Shown: positions 25,990 through 34,303 of the stretch, in pieces
Position numbering within the stretch: position 1 is the stretch's first letter
How the letters are laid out: every line of letters starts with the position of its first letter
Assembly: GCA_013003245.1 (NCBI GenBank)
Contig: JABDJX010000089.1
Coordinates: forward strand, 1 to 34,781
Reading direction: 5' to 3'
DNA length: 34,781 nt
Origin: Silicimonas sp.
GTDB taxonomy: Bacteria > Pseudomonadota > Alphaproteobacteria > Rhodobacterales > Rhodobacteraceae
Notes under the pieces: model-generated
Databases searched by the model: none
What the model saw: only the letters and a program-made list of their open reading frames with translations
Told to the model about the DNA's origin: nothing
Position numbers and translations under genes: made by a program

Positions 25990-26217
25990 ATGGCTTCGAA
26001 ACCGTTTTTCCGTCGTCGTAAAGTCTGCCCTTTCTCGGGCGACAACGCACCAAAGATCGATTACAAAGACACGAAATTGCTTCAGCGTTACATCTCTGAG
26101 CGTGGCAAGATCGTGCCATCCCGTATCACCGCAGTCTCTGCCAAGAAACAACGCGAGCTGGCCCGTGCCATCAAACGCGCCCGTTTCCTGGCCCTGCTGC
26201 CCTACGCCGTGAAGTAA
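25990..26217 (+). CDS. rpsR: 30S ribosomal protein bS18
   Basis: The 75-residue product matches bS18: [40 protein letters not shown] and [18 protein letters not shown]. It partners bS6 on the 30S platform. The single Cys in KVCPF gives a C-minus-type bS18 rather than a multi-Cys zinc form. An AGGAAAGGAAC ribosome-site sequence precedes the ATG. Confidence 0.97.
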   Translation: MASKPFFRRRKVCPFSGDNAPKIDYKDTKLLQRYISERGKIVPSRITAVSAKKQRELARAIKRARFLALLPYAVK

Positions 26218-26227
26218 GGAGAACATC

Positions 26228-26890
26228 ATGCAAGTTATCCTACTCGAACGTGTCGCAAAGCTGGGTCAGATGGGCGACGTCGTCTCTGTCAAAGACGGCT
26301 ATGCACGCAACTATCTGCTGCCACAGAAAAAGGCGCTTTGGGCGTCTGAGGCCAACATCGCGTCTTTTGAAAGCGACAAGGCACAGCTGGAAGCCCGCAA
26401 CCTTGAGACCAAGAAAGAGGCCGAAGCCCTTGCCGAACGTCTTGGTGGTCAGCAGTTCATCGTGATCCGCCAGGCCTCTGACGGTGGCTCGCTCTATGGC
26501 TCGGTCACCACCCGTGACGCGGCTGAGGCTGCTACTGAGGCTGGCTTCTCGGTCGATCGCCGTCAGGTCGCCTTGACCGCACCGATCAAAGACCTTGGTC
26601 TGCACACGGTTATCGTCACGCTGCACCCTGAGGTCGAGTGCGAGATCGAGATGAACGTCGCACGCTCTGAGGAAGAGGCCGAACTGCAGGCCGCTGGCAT
26701 TAACGTGGTTGATCAGGCCGCCGAAGAAGAGGCACAGGCCGAGATCGAGATCGCGGAACTCTTCGAGGACATCGGTGCTGCCGAACTTGACGAGCTTGAG
26801 ACCATGGACGACACCCCGGCAGAAGAAGCAGCCGACGAGGATGCCGCACCTGCTGAGGAAGAGGCCGAGGACGACGAGAGCACAAACTAA
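26228..26890 (+). CDS. rplI: 50S ribosomal protein bL9 with an acidic C-terminal extension
   Basis: The 220-residue product has the bL9 N-domain ([20 protein letters not shown], then [15 protein letters not shown]), the long connecting helix, and a C-domain through about residue 150 ([21 protein letters not shown]). The remaining roughly 65-70 residues form an acidic tail rich in Glu, Ala and Asp. Standard bL9 is about 150 residues, so this is an extended form. The tail looks unstructured; I know of no function for it. A terminator follows the stop. Confidence 0.95.
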   Translation: MQVILLERVAKLGQMGDVVSVKDGYARNYLLPQKKALWASEANIASFESDKAQLEARNLETKKEAEALAERLGGQQFIVIRQASDGGSLYGSVTTRDAAEAATEAGFSVDRRQVALTAPIKDLGLHTVIVTLHPEVECEIEMNVARSEEEAELQAAGINVVDQAAEEEAQAEIEIAELFEDIGAAELDELETMDDTPAEEAADEDAAPAEEEAEDDESTN

Positions 26891-26910
26891 GTTGCCCACA
26901 ATGCGAAATA

Positions 26911-26938
26911 CAAAAGGCCGCCTCGTTGGGCGGCCTTT
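26911..26938 (+). terminator. Intrinsic terminator after rplI
   Basis: A perfect 10-bp stem AAAGGCCGCC (26913-26922) with GGCGGCCTTT (26929-26938) and loop TCGTTG lies 22 bases after the rplI stop. The T-run is only three bases and part of the stem, so termination strength may be moderate. It separates the ribosomal operon from fabB. Confidence 0.8.
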
Positions 26939-27041
26939 AGTTGATGTGTGGTCCGGTTCAGCCGCGGCGAATGCACCTAACTGCTTGCCCCACATGCGAC
27001 CCGTGGCCTAGATAGGCCTGAAAGCGGATTGAGGAGAGCCC

Positions 27042-28262
27042 ATGCGTCGTGTCGTCATCACCGGGATCGGGATCGTTTGCCCGATCGGGAATAATGTCTC
27101 GGAAGTCGAGGCCAGCTTGCGAGCGGGCAAATCGGGCATCACGTTCCAGCAGGACTATGCGGATCACGGGTTTCGCTCTCAGGTGGCGGGTATTCCGGAC
27201 ATCGTTCTTGAGGACGTGATCGACAAGCGGCAGTTGCGGTTCATGGGGCCGACGGCGGCTTATGCGTACCTTGCGATGGAGCAGGCGATTGCGGACAGCG
27301 GGCTTGAGGAACATGACGTCTCGAACGAGCGCACGGGGCTTGTGGCTGGCTCTGGCGGGCCGTCGACCTCGAACTTTTTCACCGCCCATAACATTGTGAT
27401 CGAGAAAGGTGCGCCCAAGCGGATGGGCCCCTTTATGGTGACGCGCTGCATGTCCTCGACCGTCTCGGCCTGTCTTGCGACGCCGTTCAAGATCAAAGGC
27501 ATCAATTACTCGATCACTTCTGCCTGCTCGACCACGCTGCACTGCATGGGCAACGGCACCGAGCAAATTCAGATGGGCAAGCAGGACATTGTTTTTGCGG
27601 GCGGTGGCGAGGAAGTCGACTGGACGCTGTCCTGTCTGTTTGATGCGATGGGGGCGATGAGTTCCAAGTATAACGATGCACCCACGACGGCGGCGCGCGC
27701 CTTTGACGAGACCCGCGACGGGTTCGTGATTGGCGGCGGCGGCGGCATGGTTGTGCTAGAGGAACTGGAGCACGCCAAGGCACGGGGGGCCAAGATTTAC
27801 GCAGAGGTGACCGGCTACGGCGCAACCTCGGACGGGCACGATATGGTGGCACCTTCTGGTGAGGGCGGCGAACGCTCGATGCGCTTGGCTGCGGCCACTT
27901 TGGGGGATCGGACCGTGGATTACATCAACGCGCATGGCACCTCGACGCCGGTGGGCGATGTGACGGAAGTGGAGGCGGTGCGCCGGGTCTTTGGCGAGGA
28001 CCACGCGCCGATTTCTTCGACTAAATCGATGACGGGACACTCATTAGGCGCAGCTGGTGTGCATGAGGCGATCTATTCGCTGTTGATGATGGAGGGTGGC
28101 TTTATGGCACCATCGATCAATGTCAACACACTTGATCCAAAAATCCGGCCTGAGGAAATTGTGACAAAAACGACCGATAAGGCGCTGGACACTGTGATTT
28201 CCAACAGCTTCGGCTTTGGCGGCACAAACGCCACCGTGGCGATGAGCAAGTACCATGGCTGA
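27042..28262 (+). CDS. fabB: Beta-ketoacyl-ACP synthase I FabB
   Basis: The 406-residue condensing enzyme elongates fatty acyl-ACP, including unsaturated chains, by decarboxylative condensation with malonyl-ACP. The active-site Cys is C162 in SACSTTLHC. The two histidines are H298 ([11 protein letters not shown]) and H333 ([12 protein letters not shown]) with K328. The closeness to E. coli FabB ([62 protein letters not shown]) favours FabB over FabF. The length fits. The stop overlaps the fabI start by eight bases. The gene that usually precedes it in this group, fabA, is not here. Confidence 0.95.
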   Translation: MRRVVITGIGIVCPIGNNVSEVEASLRAGKSGITFQQDYADHGFRSQVAGIPDIVLEDVIDKRQLRFMGPTAAYAYLAMEQAIADSGLEEHDVSNERTGLVAGSGGPSTSNFFTAHNIVIEKGAPKRMGPFMVTRCMSSTVSACLATPFKIKGINYSITSACSTTLHCMGNGTEQIQMGKQDIVFAGGGEEVDWTLSCLFDAMGAMSSKYNDAPTTAARAFDETRDGFVIGGGGGMVVLEELEHAKARGAKIYAEVTGYGATSDGHDMVAPSGEGGERSMRLAAATLGDRTVDYINAHGTSTPVGDVTEVEAVRRVFGEDHAPISSTKSMTGHSLGAAGVHEAIYSLLMMEGGFMAPSINVNTLDPKIRPEEIVTKTTDKALDTVISNSFGFGGTNATVAMSKYHG

Positions 28263-29043
28263 TCTTATGCGCGGAAAGCGTGGGTTGGTCATGGGCGTGG
28301 CCAATGAGCGCTCGATTGCCTGGGGGATTGCCAAGGCGCTGGCAGATGAGGGCGCGAAGCTTGCGTTCACCTATCAGGGCGAGGGGTTCGGCAAGCGGGT
28401 TGAGCCACTGGCGCAGAGCGTCGGCAGCGATATGCTGGTCGATGTGGATGTGACCGACGAGGCCTCGATGGATGCGGCCTTTGCGATGTTGAAGGATCGT
28501 TGGGGCAAGTTGGATTTTGTCGTGCATGCGATTGCGTTTTCGGACAAGGCGGAACTGACGGGACGATTTGTCGATACCAGCAAAGCGAACTTTCAGAACA
28601 CGCTGAACATCTCATGTTTTTCGCTGGTCGAGGTGGCGCGCCGTGCGCGCGCTTTGATGAGTGACGGTGGGTCTATCATTACGCTGACGTATCTCGGCTC
28701 AAACCGGGTGCAGCCGAATTACAATGTCATGGGCGTGGCCAAGGCGGCTTTGGAGTCGGCGGTCCGCTATCTGGCGAATGATCTGGGACCCGAAGGTATT
28801 CGGGTGAATGCGATAAGCCCGGGGCCGATGAAGACGCTTGCCGGAGCGGCCATTGGCGGCGCCCGCAAGACGTTCAAGACGACAGAGGCCAATGCGCCGA
28901 TGCGTGCGAACGCGACATTGGAGGCGGTTGGCGGGACGGCTGTTTATCTTGCGTCTGACCAAGGGGCCTGTACCACAGGCGAGATTATTCGCGTGGATGG
29001 CGGCTATCACATCCTTGGCATGATGCAGGAAGAGAACCTTTAG
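28255..29043 (+). CDS. fabI: Enoyl-ACP reductase (NADH) FabI
   Basis: The 262-residue SDR-type enoyl-ACP reductase completes each elongation cycle by reducing trans-2-enoyl-ACP. The N-terminus [20 protein letters not shown] is typical. The catalytic residues are Y146 (LTYLGSN), Y156 and K163 ([13 protein letters not shown]), the same numbers as in E. coli FabI. The later [16 protein letters not shown] and [16 protein letters not shown] are also family-typical. It overlaps fabB by eight bases, so the two are coupled. Copy C of the 3'-end element follows the stop. Confidence 0.97.
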   Translation: MADLMRGKRGLVMGVANERSIAWGIAKALADEGAKLAFTYQGEGFGKRVEPLAQSVGSDMLVDVDVTDEASMDAAFAMLKDRWGKLDFVVHAIAFSDKAELTGRFVDTSKANFQNTLNISCFSLVEVARRARALMSDGGSIITLTYLGSNRVQPNYNVMGVAKAALESAVRYLANDLGPEGIRVNAISPGPMKTLAGAAIGGARKTFKTTEANAPMRANATLEAVGGTAVYLASDQGACTTGEIIRVDGGYHILGMMQEENL

Positions 29044-29049
29044 AGTTTG

Positions 29050-29126
29050 CGCCGGGCTTTGCCCGTCGCCTCGCTGGAGGGGCCAGCCCCTCCAGACCTC
29101 CCCGGAATATTTTTGAATAGATGAAG
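29050..29126 (+). repeat. 3'-end hairpin/ATATTTTT element, copy C (after fabI)
   Basis: It begins about seven bases after the fabI stop. A small hairpin CGGGC/GCCCG (29053-29065) is followed by the hairpin CTGGAGGGG/CCCCTCCAG (29074-29095), then ACCTCCCCGGA, ATATTTTT (29107-29114) and GAATAGATGAA. The layout and tail match copies A and B; the stems differ in sequence but keep pairing, which suggests selection on structure. It lies between the convergent fabI and SRAP genes. Confidence 0.72.
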
Positions 29127-29127
29127 A

Positions 29128-29787
29128 TCAGAGGGCTTGGATCAAACCAGGGCCATGAGCTTTGTTCGAGTTTACCTGTGGGTCCACTCTGTGAAACTTC
29201 AGTGCGTTTTTTGGTGCGGCGTGCATGAGAGCTGCTGCGCCTTTTCCGCTTTCTCCAAGCCAAAGGGACCAATCCTGGGCGGCGAGGGTGACCGGCATGC
29301 GGTGATGGATGGCGGACATCGACGTGTTCGCAGCCGTGGTGACGATGGCGCAGGTGATAAGCGGCGTTTCGCCTTTGTCCCAGGTTTGCCAGATGCCGGC
29401 GAAAACCAGCGGGCTGTCGTCGCTGGCATGGATGTACCAGGGCAAACGGTTGCCGTCTTCGTCTTTGGTCCATTCGTAAAAGCCGGTCGCCGGGATCAGG
29501 CAGCGCCTCTCACGGCAGGCGGATTTGAACGCTGGCTTTTCCGCGATGGTCTCGGCGCGTGCGTTGATCAGAAGCGGGCCGGCGTTTGTCGTTTTGTACC
29601 AATGCGGCAGAAACCCCCAGCGCATCGGTCGCAGATGGCGCGTGCTGTCACTACTGATGATCGTGTGGACCTGGTTCGTGGGGCAGACGTTGTAGTTGGG
29701 CACTGGCGGCAGATCATTGGCGGGCGTTGCTTTGAACAGCGCTGCCATCGCGTCATCGGGCAAGGTGATTGCGAACCGTCCACACAT
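29128..29787 (-). CDS. SRAP domain protein (YedK/HMCES family, abasic-site cross-linker)
   Basis: The 219-residue product belongs to the SOS response-associated peptidase family. The initiator Met is normally removed so that C2 (MCGRFA) forms a thiazolidine cross-link with abasic sites in single-stranded DNA. The catalytic set matches: C2, N75 (INARAET), E105 (GFYEW) and H161 (IHHRMP), the numbers being almost those of E. coli YedK. The middle segment RCLIPATGFYEW is diagnostic. It is convergent with fabI and divergent from the VOC gene at 29850. Confidence 0.95.
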   Translation of the reverse strand: MCGRFAITLPDDAMAALFKATPANDLPPVPNYNVCPTNQVHTIISSDSTRHLRPMRWGFLPHWYKTTNAGPLLINARAETIAEKPAFKSACRERRCLIPATGFYEWTKDEDGNRLPWYIHASDDSPLVFAGIWQTWDKGETPLITCAIVTTAANTSMSAIHHRMPVTLAAQDWSLWLGESGKGAAALMHAAPKNALKFHRVDPQVNSNKAHGPGLIQAL

Positions 29788-29849
29788 ACGCCAATGCTAG
29801 CGGGCCGGGCGCGCGCCTGCCAGAGGCACATTTGTTGAGAAGGAACACC

Positions 29850-30248
29850 ATGTCGCAAAAACTGTCGTTGGTTGCAATCGTGGTTAGCGACTATGACGAT
29901 GCGATTGCGTTTTATGTCGAAACACTGGGCTTTGAGTTGGTGGAAGACACCTATCAGCCAGAGCAGGATAAACGATGGGTCGTTGTTCGTCCCAAGGGAG
30001 AGGGGGCGGCTGGAATGTTATTGGCCAAGGCAGCGAACGAACGGCAAGCGGGTTTCGTCGGAGATCAGGCCGGGGGCCGGGTGTTTCTGTTTCTGGAAAC
30101 GGACAATTTCTGGCGGGATTTCGAGGCGTACAAGTCACGCGGCGTGGAGTTCGTGCGAGCGCCGATCGAGGCAGACTATGGCACGGTCGCGGTGTTTCAA
30201 GATGTATGTGGAAACCTTTGGGACCTGGTGGAGTTTGCGGGGCAGTGA
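29850..30248 (+). CDS. VOC (glyoxalase/bleomycin-resistance) family protein
   Basis: The 132-residue product has a single VOC domain pair: SLVAIVVSDYDDAIAFYVETLGFELVED at the N-terminus and GTVAVFQDVCGNLWDLVEF at the C-terminus. Metal-ligand positions are not clearly met at every place: the usual first-strand His is Val in this protein (AIVVSDYD), while a C-terminal Glu in DLVEF is present. The true function may therefore differ from glyoxalase. I chose the ATG at 29850, preceded by GAGAAGGAACA; a longer frame from 29769 overlaps the SRAP gene. Confidence 0.87.
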   Translation: MSQKLSLVAIVVSDYDDAIAFYVETLGFELVEDTYQPEQDKRWVVVRPKGEGAAGMLLAKAANERQAGFVGDQAGGRVFLFLETDNFWRDFEAYKSRGVEFVRAPIEADYGTVAVFQDVCGNLWDLVEFAGQ

Positions 30249-30441
30249 ACGTCTCGTGAAACACGCATAGGTGTCATTTCGGTGAGTGAATTCTTACTTT
30301 TGGCGAATACACCTTCTGATCACGAATGAGCCATGCTGACAAAGGTAGGAACTCACAATTCAGGTTCCATTTGATGGTTCTTCCAACGACAAAACTGCGA
30401 AAGCGGTTTACCTTCGCCGTTGCGAATAGCAATCTGTGCTT

Positions 30442-31287
30442 ATGACCGCCCAAACCGACAACACCTTTTTTGCACGTGTGAATACAGTCTTGCTGGAATT
30501 GCACCCAAGCGAACGAAAACTCGCTGATTTGGTGTTGGATTTTCCCGGCGAAATGGCGGGCTACACCGCCACTGAAATTGCGCAACTGGCCGATGTCTCG
30601 AATGCGACGGTGTCGCGATTTGTGCGCCGGCTTGGATATGGGTCTTTTGATGAAGCAAGGCGAGCTGTGCGCGACGAACAACGTGCGGGAATGGCGCTTT
30701 TTCGATTTCGCTCTGAACAGGTTGCAACTGATGGTATCGTTGCAGCGCACCACCAGACAACGCTTAGCAACTTAGAGCGCACATACGACTTTCTGGAAGA
30801 TGCCGAGATTGAGAGCCTTGCGCAAGCATTGCTCGGCGCGCCTCGGGTCTGGTTCGTGGGGTTTCGGGCTGGCCAGCCTTTCGCGCTCTATCTTGGGTGG
30901 CAGATTTCTCAGGTCCTGCCCAATGTGACGGTTTTGCCGCGCGCTGGTGAAACTCTTGCAGAAAGCATGGCATCCGTCACAGCACAGGACGTTGTTGTGC
31001 TGATTGCGCTTAGGCGCAAGCCCTCAGTCGTTAGCGCTGTTGCCAAAGTAGCGCTTGACAGAAATGCTGGTCTGGCGGTCCTTGAGGACCGTCCAAGCGA
31101 GGATCTTGCACAAGCACAATGGCGTCTGACCTGTGCCACTTCTGCTAACGGTCCGCTTACCAATCACGTCAGCACAATGGCCGTGTGTAACCTGATCGCG
31201 GCACGAACCATTGAACTTTCTGGAACAAAAGGACGCCGCCGCATGGCCGAGATTGAAAAGTGCCACAGAGGCTTCAACGAACTTTAG
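30442..31287 (+). CDS. RpiR family transcriptional regulator (HTH plus SIS domain)
   Basis: The 281-residue product has an N-terminal RpiR-type helix-turn-helix (about 1-78), with YTATEIAQLADVSNATVSRFVRRLGYGSFDEARRAV-type sequence. A C-terminal SIS domain (about 115-260) includes RVWFVGFRAGQPFALYLGW and QDVVVLIALRRKPSVVSAVA, a fold that usually binds phosphosugars but in this group may bind other catabolites. The start is either the ATG at 30442 or a GTG at 30436; no strong ribosome site helps. The TRAP genes follow 206 bases downstream on the same strand, so this is the likely local regulator. A weak hairpin with T-run (31299-31324) follows the stop. Confidence 0.9.
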   Translation: MTAQTDNTFFARVNTVLLELHPSERKLADLVLDFPGEMAGYTATEIAQLADVSNATVSRFVRRLGYGSFDEARRAVRDEQRAGMALFRFRSEQVATDGIVAAHHQTTLSNLERTYDFLEDAEIESLAQALLGAPRVWFVGFRAGQPFALYLGWQISQVLPNVTVLPRAGETLAESMASVTAQDVVVLIALRRKPSVVSAVAKVALDRNAGLAVLEDRPSEDLAQAQWRLTCATSANGPLTNHVSTMAVCNLIAARTIELSGTKGRRRMAEIEKCHRGFNEL

Positions 31288-31298
31288 TCCTTCCCAAA

Positions 31299-31324
31299 CG
31301 CGGTGATGCCGCGACGACCTTTTT
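31299..31324 (+). terminator. Weak terminator candidate after the RpiR gene
   Basis: CGCGG (31299-31303) pairs with CCGCG (31309-31313), and TTTTT occurs at 31320-31324. The seven bases between stem and T-run weaken the case. Confidence 0.3.
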
Positions 31325-31339
31325 CCGACTGCTTCTTAT

Positions 31340-31362
31340 AAAGCGCTTCTCAAAAAGCGCTT
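31340..31362. promoter_or_regulatory. Tandem AAAGCGCTT palindromes upstream of the TRAP genes
   Basis: AAAGCGCTT occurs at 31340-31348 and 31354-31362, 14 bases apart. Each contains the self-complementary AAGCGCTT, and the two can also pair into a hairpin with a 6-base loop. The core resembles LacI-family operators (AANCGNTT), but no LacI gene is visible in the window. They are 132-154 bases before the DctP start. Confidence 0.5.
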
Positions 31363-31400
31363 AAAAATGTGGCAATTCAAGGATCTCACGCTGACTTGAG

Positions 31401-31446
31401 TGAAATTAATTTTTCCCACACCTAAAATTATGAAATGAATTTTTCA
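31401..31446. promoter_or_regulatory. Twin 15-bp operator-like sites before the TRAP operon
   Basis: TGAAATTAATTTTTC (31401-31415) and TGAAATGAATTTTTC (31431-31445) match at 14 of 15 bases and are exactly 30 bases apart. Each is an imperfect palindrome (GAAAT...TTTTC). The second copy is about 48 bases before the DctP start, in promoter position. The likely binder is the adjacent RpiR-type regulator, whose family often uses AT-rich GAAA/TTTC palindromes; that link is inference. Confidence 0.65.
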
Positions 31447-31493
31447 GTACTGCTTTGATTTCCTGATGCTCAAAAGTCCAGGAGGACCCAGAA

Positions 31494-32474
31494 ATGACTG
31501 ACTCTCGATTCGCTTCATTTGCCGCCGCCGCTGCTATCGCCTTCCCCGTTGCTGCGTCGGCTCAAGCCGTCATGCAGATTAATTCTTCGCTGCCTGAGGG
31601 CTCTTTCGCGCATGTGTTCCTTTTGGAATATGAAAAACGATTGGAAGCCGCGGCACCGGACCAGATTGATGTTCAGGTGTTCATGTCAAACACCTTGGGC
31701 AAAGAAGAAGATGTCCTTCAGGGCTTGGGTTTGGGCACGCACCAGGCCTCGCTTTCAGCATCCGCCGTGTCGCAGATCAATACCCGGACAGCGATTTTCG
31801 ATTTGCCCTATCTTTTTGAAGACCGCTCTGCCGTTCAGACTTTTGTGAATAGTCCGGCAGGCGAGATGCTGGCGGATGGCTTTGAAGACTCTGGCATGGT
31901 GCTGGCTGCAATGTGGGACAACGGGTTTCGCCAGATCACCAACAATGTGCGCCCCATTGTAACACCGGCTGACCTTGAGGGGCTGAAGATACGCACGCCC
32001 ACAAATCGCCAACGCGTCGAGATGTTCAATACGCTGGGTGCCAATGCCACGCCGCTTTCTTTTGGCGAAGTCTATTCAGCCTTGGATCAAGGAACAATCG
32101 ACGGTCAGGAAAACCCGGCCAACGTGGTAGATACCGCAAAGCTGTTTGAGGTTCAGGGATATATGTCCCTGTCCAACCACGTCTATCTGCCAACGTTTCT
32201 AGTGATTGGCGAGCCTTTCCTTGCGTCGCTTGATCCGGCCTTGGCAGAAACTGTGATCTCGGTCGCAAAAGAGGTTGGCCCGTGGTCATTCGAGTGGGGC
32301 GAAACCACCGATACAGAAACTATTGCGGCTTTGTCTGACAAGCTTGAGATCAACGAGATCGACTTTGCGGCATTCCAGTCCGCTGCAGCTCCGCTTTACG
32401 AAAGCCCGACATTTGTGGATGTCATTGGCGAGGACATGATTGACGCGACAAAAGCAGCACTTGGGATCGAGTAA
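31494..32474 (+). CDS. TRAP transporter substrate-binding protein (DctP family)
   Basis: The 326-residue product has a signal peptide (MTDSRFASFAAAAAIAFPVAASA, cleavage near ASA|QA) and a DctP-type fold. Family stretches include GSFAHVFLLEYEKRLEA, VFMSNTLGKEEDVLQGL, FDLPYLFED, DNGFRQITNNVRPI and LEGLKIRTPTNRQRVE, which holds the arginine that usually binds the substrate carboxylate. GTIDGQENPANVV is also conserved. It captures an organic acid in the periplasm for DctQM. An AGGAGG ribosome site precedes the ATG. It is the first gene of dctP-dctQ-dctM-racemase. The substrate is not determinable by eye. Confidence 0.93.
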   Translation: MTDSRFASFAAAAAIAFPVAASAQAVMQINSSLPEGSFAHVFLLEYEKRLEAAAPDQIDVQVFMSNTLGKEEDVLQGLGLGTHQASLSASAVSQINTRTAIFDLPYLFEDRSAVQTFVNSPAGEMLADGFEDSGMVLAAMWDNGFRQITNNVRPIVTPADLEGLKIRTPTNRQRVEMFNTLGANATPLSFGEVYSALDQGTIDGQENPANVVDTAKLFEVQGYMSLSNHVYLPTFLVIGEPFLASLDPALAETVISVAKEVGPWSFEWGETTDTETIAALSDKLEINEIDFAAFQSAAAPLYESPTFVDVIGEDMIDATKAALGIE

Positions 32475-32495
32475 GGTCAGACTCTGGGGCACGCC

Positions 32496-33017
32496 ATGGT
32501 TCGCCTGACCGCCATCATTCTGCGGCTCGACCGCGCGATCGGGCATCTACTTGATGCGTTGGTCATCGGTCTAGCGGGCCTCATTCTTGTGCTGCTGAAC
32601 TGGGCGGTCTTCGCCCGGTTTGTTCTCAACGATAGTGTATCCTGGGGCGAAGAGCTGCCCGCATACCTGTTGGCGACGCTGACCTTCATAGGCGCAGCCT
32701 ACCTGACACGCACAAACGAACATCTCGGCTTTGATGCCGTCCTGCAAATCATGCCCAAGGGATTGCAAAGGGCCGTGACTATTATGAACCTCGCCCTGAT
32801 GGGTTTTTTCGGCGCCTTGCTGGCGTGGTACGGCGGAATAGCGGCGATCAGCTTTAGCGGGCGGTCCCTGATCTCTGTTGATGCGCCGATGGCCCTTTTC
32901 CGCGGTTCGATGCCTTTGGGCGGCGCGTTGATCGCCGTGTTCTGCGCTGTTCGGCTGGTGGGCGTGGCCCTCAAACGCATTGATCCGGCGGACCTATTGC
33001 CTGAAAGCGATGCGTGA
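32496..33017 (+). CDS. TRAP transporter small membrane subunit (DctQ family)
   Basis: The 173-residue product has four hydrophobic helices, with the DctQ hallmark SVSWGEELPAYLLATLTFIGAAYLTR after helix two and a loop ending NEHLGFDAVLQIMP. DctQ pairs with DctM in the inner membrane. The ATG at 32496 lies 21 bases after the dctP stop. Its TGA overlaps the dctM ATG (TGATG), indicating coupled translation. Confidence 0.92.
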   Translation: MVRLTAIILRLDRAIGHLLDALVIGLAGLILVLLNWAVFARFVLNDSVSWGEELPAYLLATLTFIGAAYLTRTNEHLGFDAVLQIMPKGLQRAVTIMNLALMGFFGALLAWYGGIAAISFSGRSLISVDAPMALFRGSMPLGGALIAVFCAVRLVGVALKRIDPADLLPESDA

Positions 33018-34303
33018 TGTTTCTTGATCCCGGCTGGATGATCTTGGCTCTGCTTGTGGTTCTGTTGATCGCAGGCCTGCCGATTGCTTTCGTGCTGGGC
33101 ATCACCGCCGCAACGATGATCCTGTTGGATCCCGCAGTGGTGCCCCAGATTATCGGCCTTATCCCTTTTGGTGGGGCGAACAACTATCTTCTCGTAGCAG
33201 CGCTTTTGTTCATGATCGCTGGCGAGATTATGAACCAAGGCAAGATCGCCGAGAAGCTTATTGCGTTTGCCTCCTCACTTGTCGGTCACATTCGGGGCGG
33301 ACTGGCCCATGTTAACATACTGACGTCGCTTTTCTTTTCCGAGATTTCTGGCACAGCCACTTCAGATGCCGCCGCCATCGGCTCGGTCATGATCCCGCAG
33401 ATGCGCAAGCGCGGATACCCTGCTGCTTTTGCTGCGGCTGTCACGTCGACTTCGGCGACAATGGCCATCATCGTCCCCCCCAGCCTAAATCTTATCCTTT
33501 ACGCCTATGTTGCCAATGCATCGATTGCCGAGCTTTTCGCGGCCGGGATTGTTCCGGGCATCTTGGTATGTGCGCTTTTAATGGGCACAGCATATCTTAT
33601 CTCGGTCCGGCGCGGCTATCCGACCGAAGGGAAATTCTCACTCGCGCGCGTTGCATCAACCGGCAAGGATGCAGCCATTCCCCTGACCCTTCCGATCCTG
33701 ATACTGGTGGGCATTCTCGGCGGTATTTTCACAGCAACTGAGGCAGGCGCTATCGCCGCTTTTTGGTCAATTATCCTGGCCGCCTTCGTTTATCGTACCG
33801 TGCGGCTGGGCACGTTGATTGATACCTTGCGGATCGCCGGAAAACGCTCTGCCATGCTGATGTTCATCGTCGCGACGTCGACTTTGCTTGGGTGGTACCT
33901 AACAAACCAACGCATACCCCAGGACATTGCCAACGCAATTCTTGGCATCTCCGAGAAATATTGGATCGTTTTGCTGGCCATCAACGTGTTCTTTTTGCTG
34001 GCAGGCACCATCATTCACGGCACGCCCGCAATTTTGATGCTGGTCCCCATTTTCCTCCCACTTGCAGATCAGTTGGGCATCGACAGGGTGCATTTTGGCC
34101 TGATCCTGACCATCAATCTTGGTATCGGCCAGCAAACGCCGCCTGTTGCATCCGTGGTCTTGATCACCTGCGCCATTGCGAAAATATCCATCGCAAAGAT
34201 TATTCCCGCCATGATGATGTTCATCTGCGCGATGCTGGTTGCACTGGTTTTGATCAATCTCTTTCCCGCGCTGTCTCTGTGGCTTCCCTCGGTAATTCTT
34301 TGA
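33017..34303 (+). CDS. TRAP transporter large membrane subunit (DctM family)
   Basis: The product (428 residues) is a 12-13 helix DctM-type Na+-coupled permease. Family stretches are FGGANNYLLVAALLFMIAGEIMNQGKIAEKLI-type sequence, LFFSEISGTATSDAAAIGSVMIPQMRKRGYP, TSTSATMAIIVPPSLNLILY, and later IHGTPAILMLVPIFLPLADQLGID with NLGIGQQTPPVASVVLI. ATG at 33017 overlaps the dctQ TGA; a GTG one codon upstream is an alternative. Its stop overlaps the racemase-family start (TGATG). Confidence 0.94.
   Translation: MFLDPGWMILALLVVLLIAGLPIAFVLGITAATMILLDPAVVPQIIGLIPFGGANNYLLVAALLFMIAGEIMNQGKIAEKLIAFASSLVGHIRGGLAHVNILTSLFFSEISGTATSDAAAIGSVMIPQMRKRGYPAAFAAAVTSTSATMAIIVPPSLNLILYAYVANASIAELFAAGIVPGILVCALLMGTAYLISVRRGYPTEGKFSLARVASTGKDAAIPLTLPILILVGILGGIFTATEAGAIAAFWSIILAAFVYRTVRLGTLIDTLRIAGKRSAMLMFIVATSTLLGWYLTNQRIPQDIANAILGISEKYWIVLLAINVFFLLAGTIIHGTPAILMLVPIFLPLADQLGIDRVHFGLILTINLGIGQQTPPVASVVLITCAIAKISIAKIIPAMMMFICAMLVALVLINLFPALSLWLPSVIL

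Noticed and set aside
29769-29849. 27-residue N-terminal extension of the VOC protein
   Set aside because: It overlaps the SRAP gene start and lacks a ribosome site; the ATG at 29850 follows GAGAAGGAACA.
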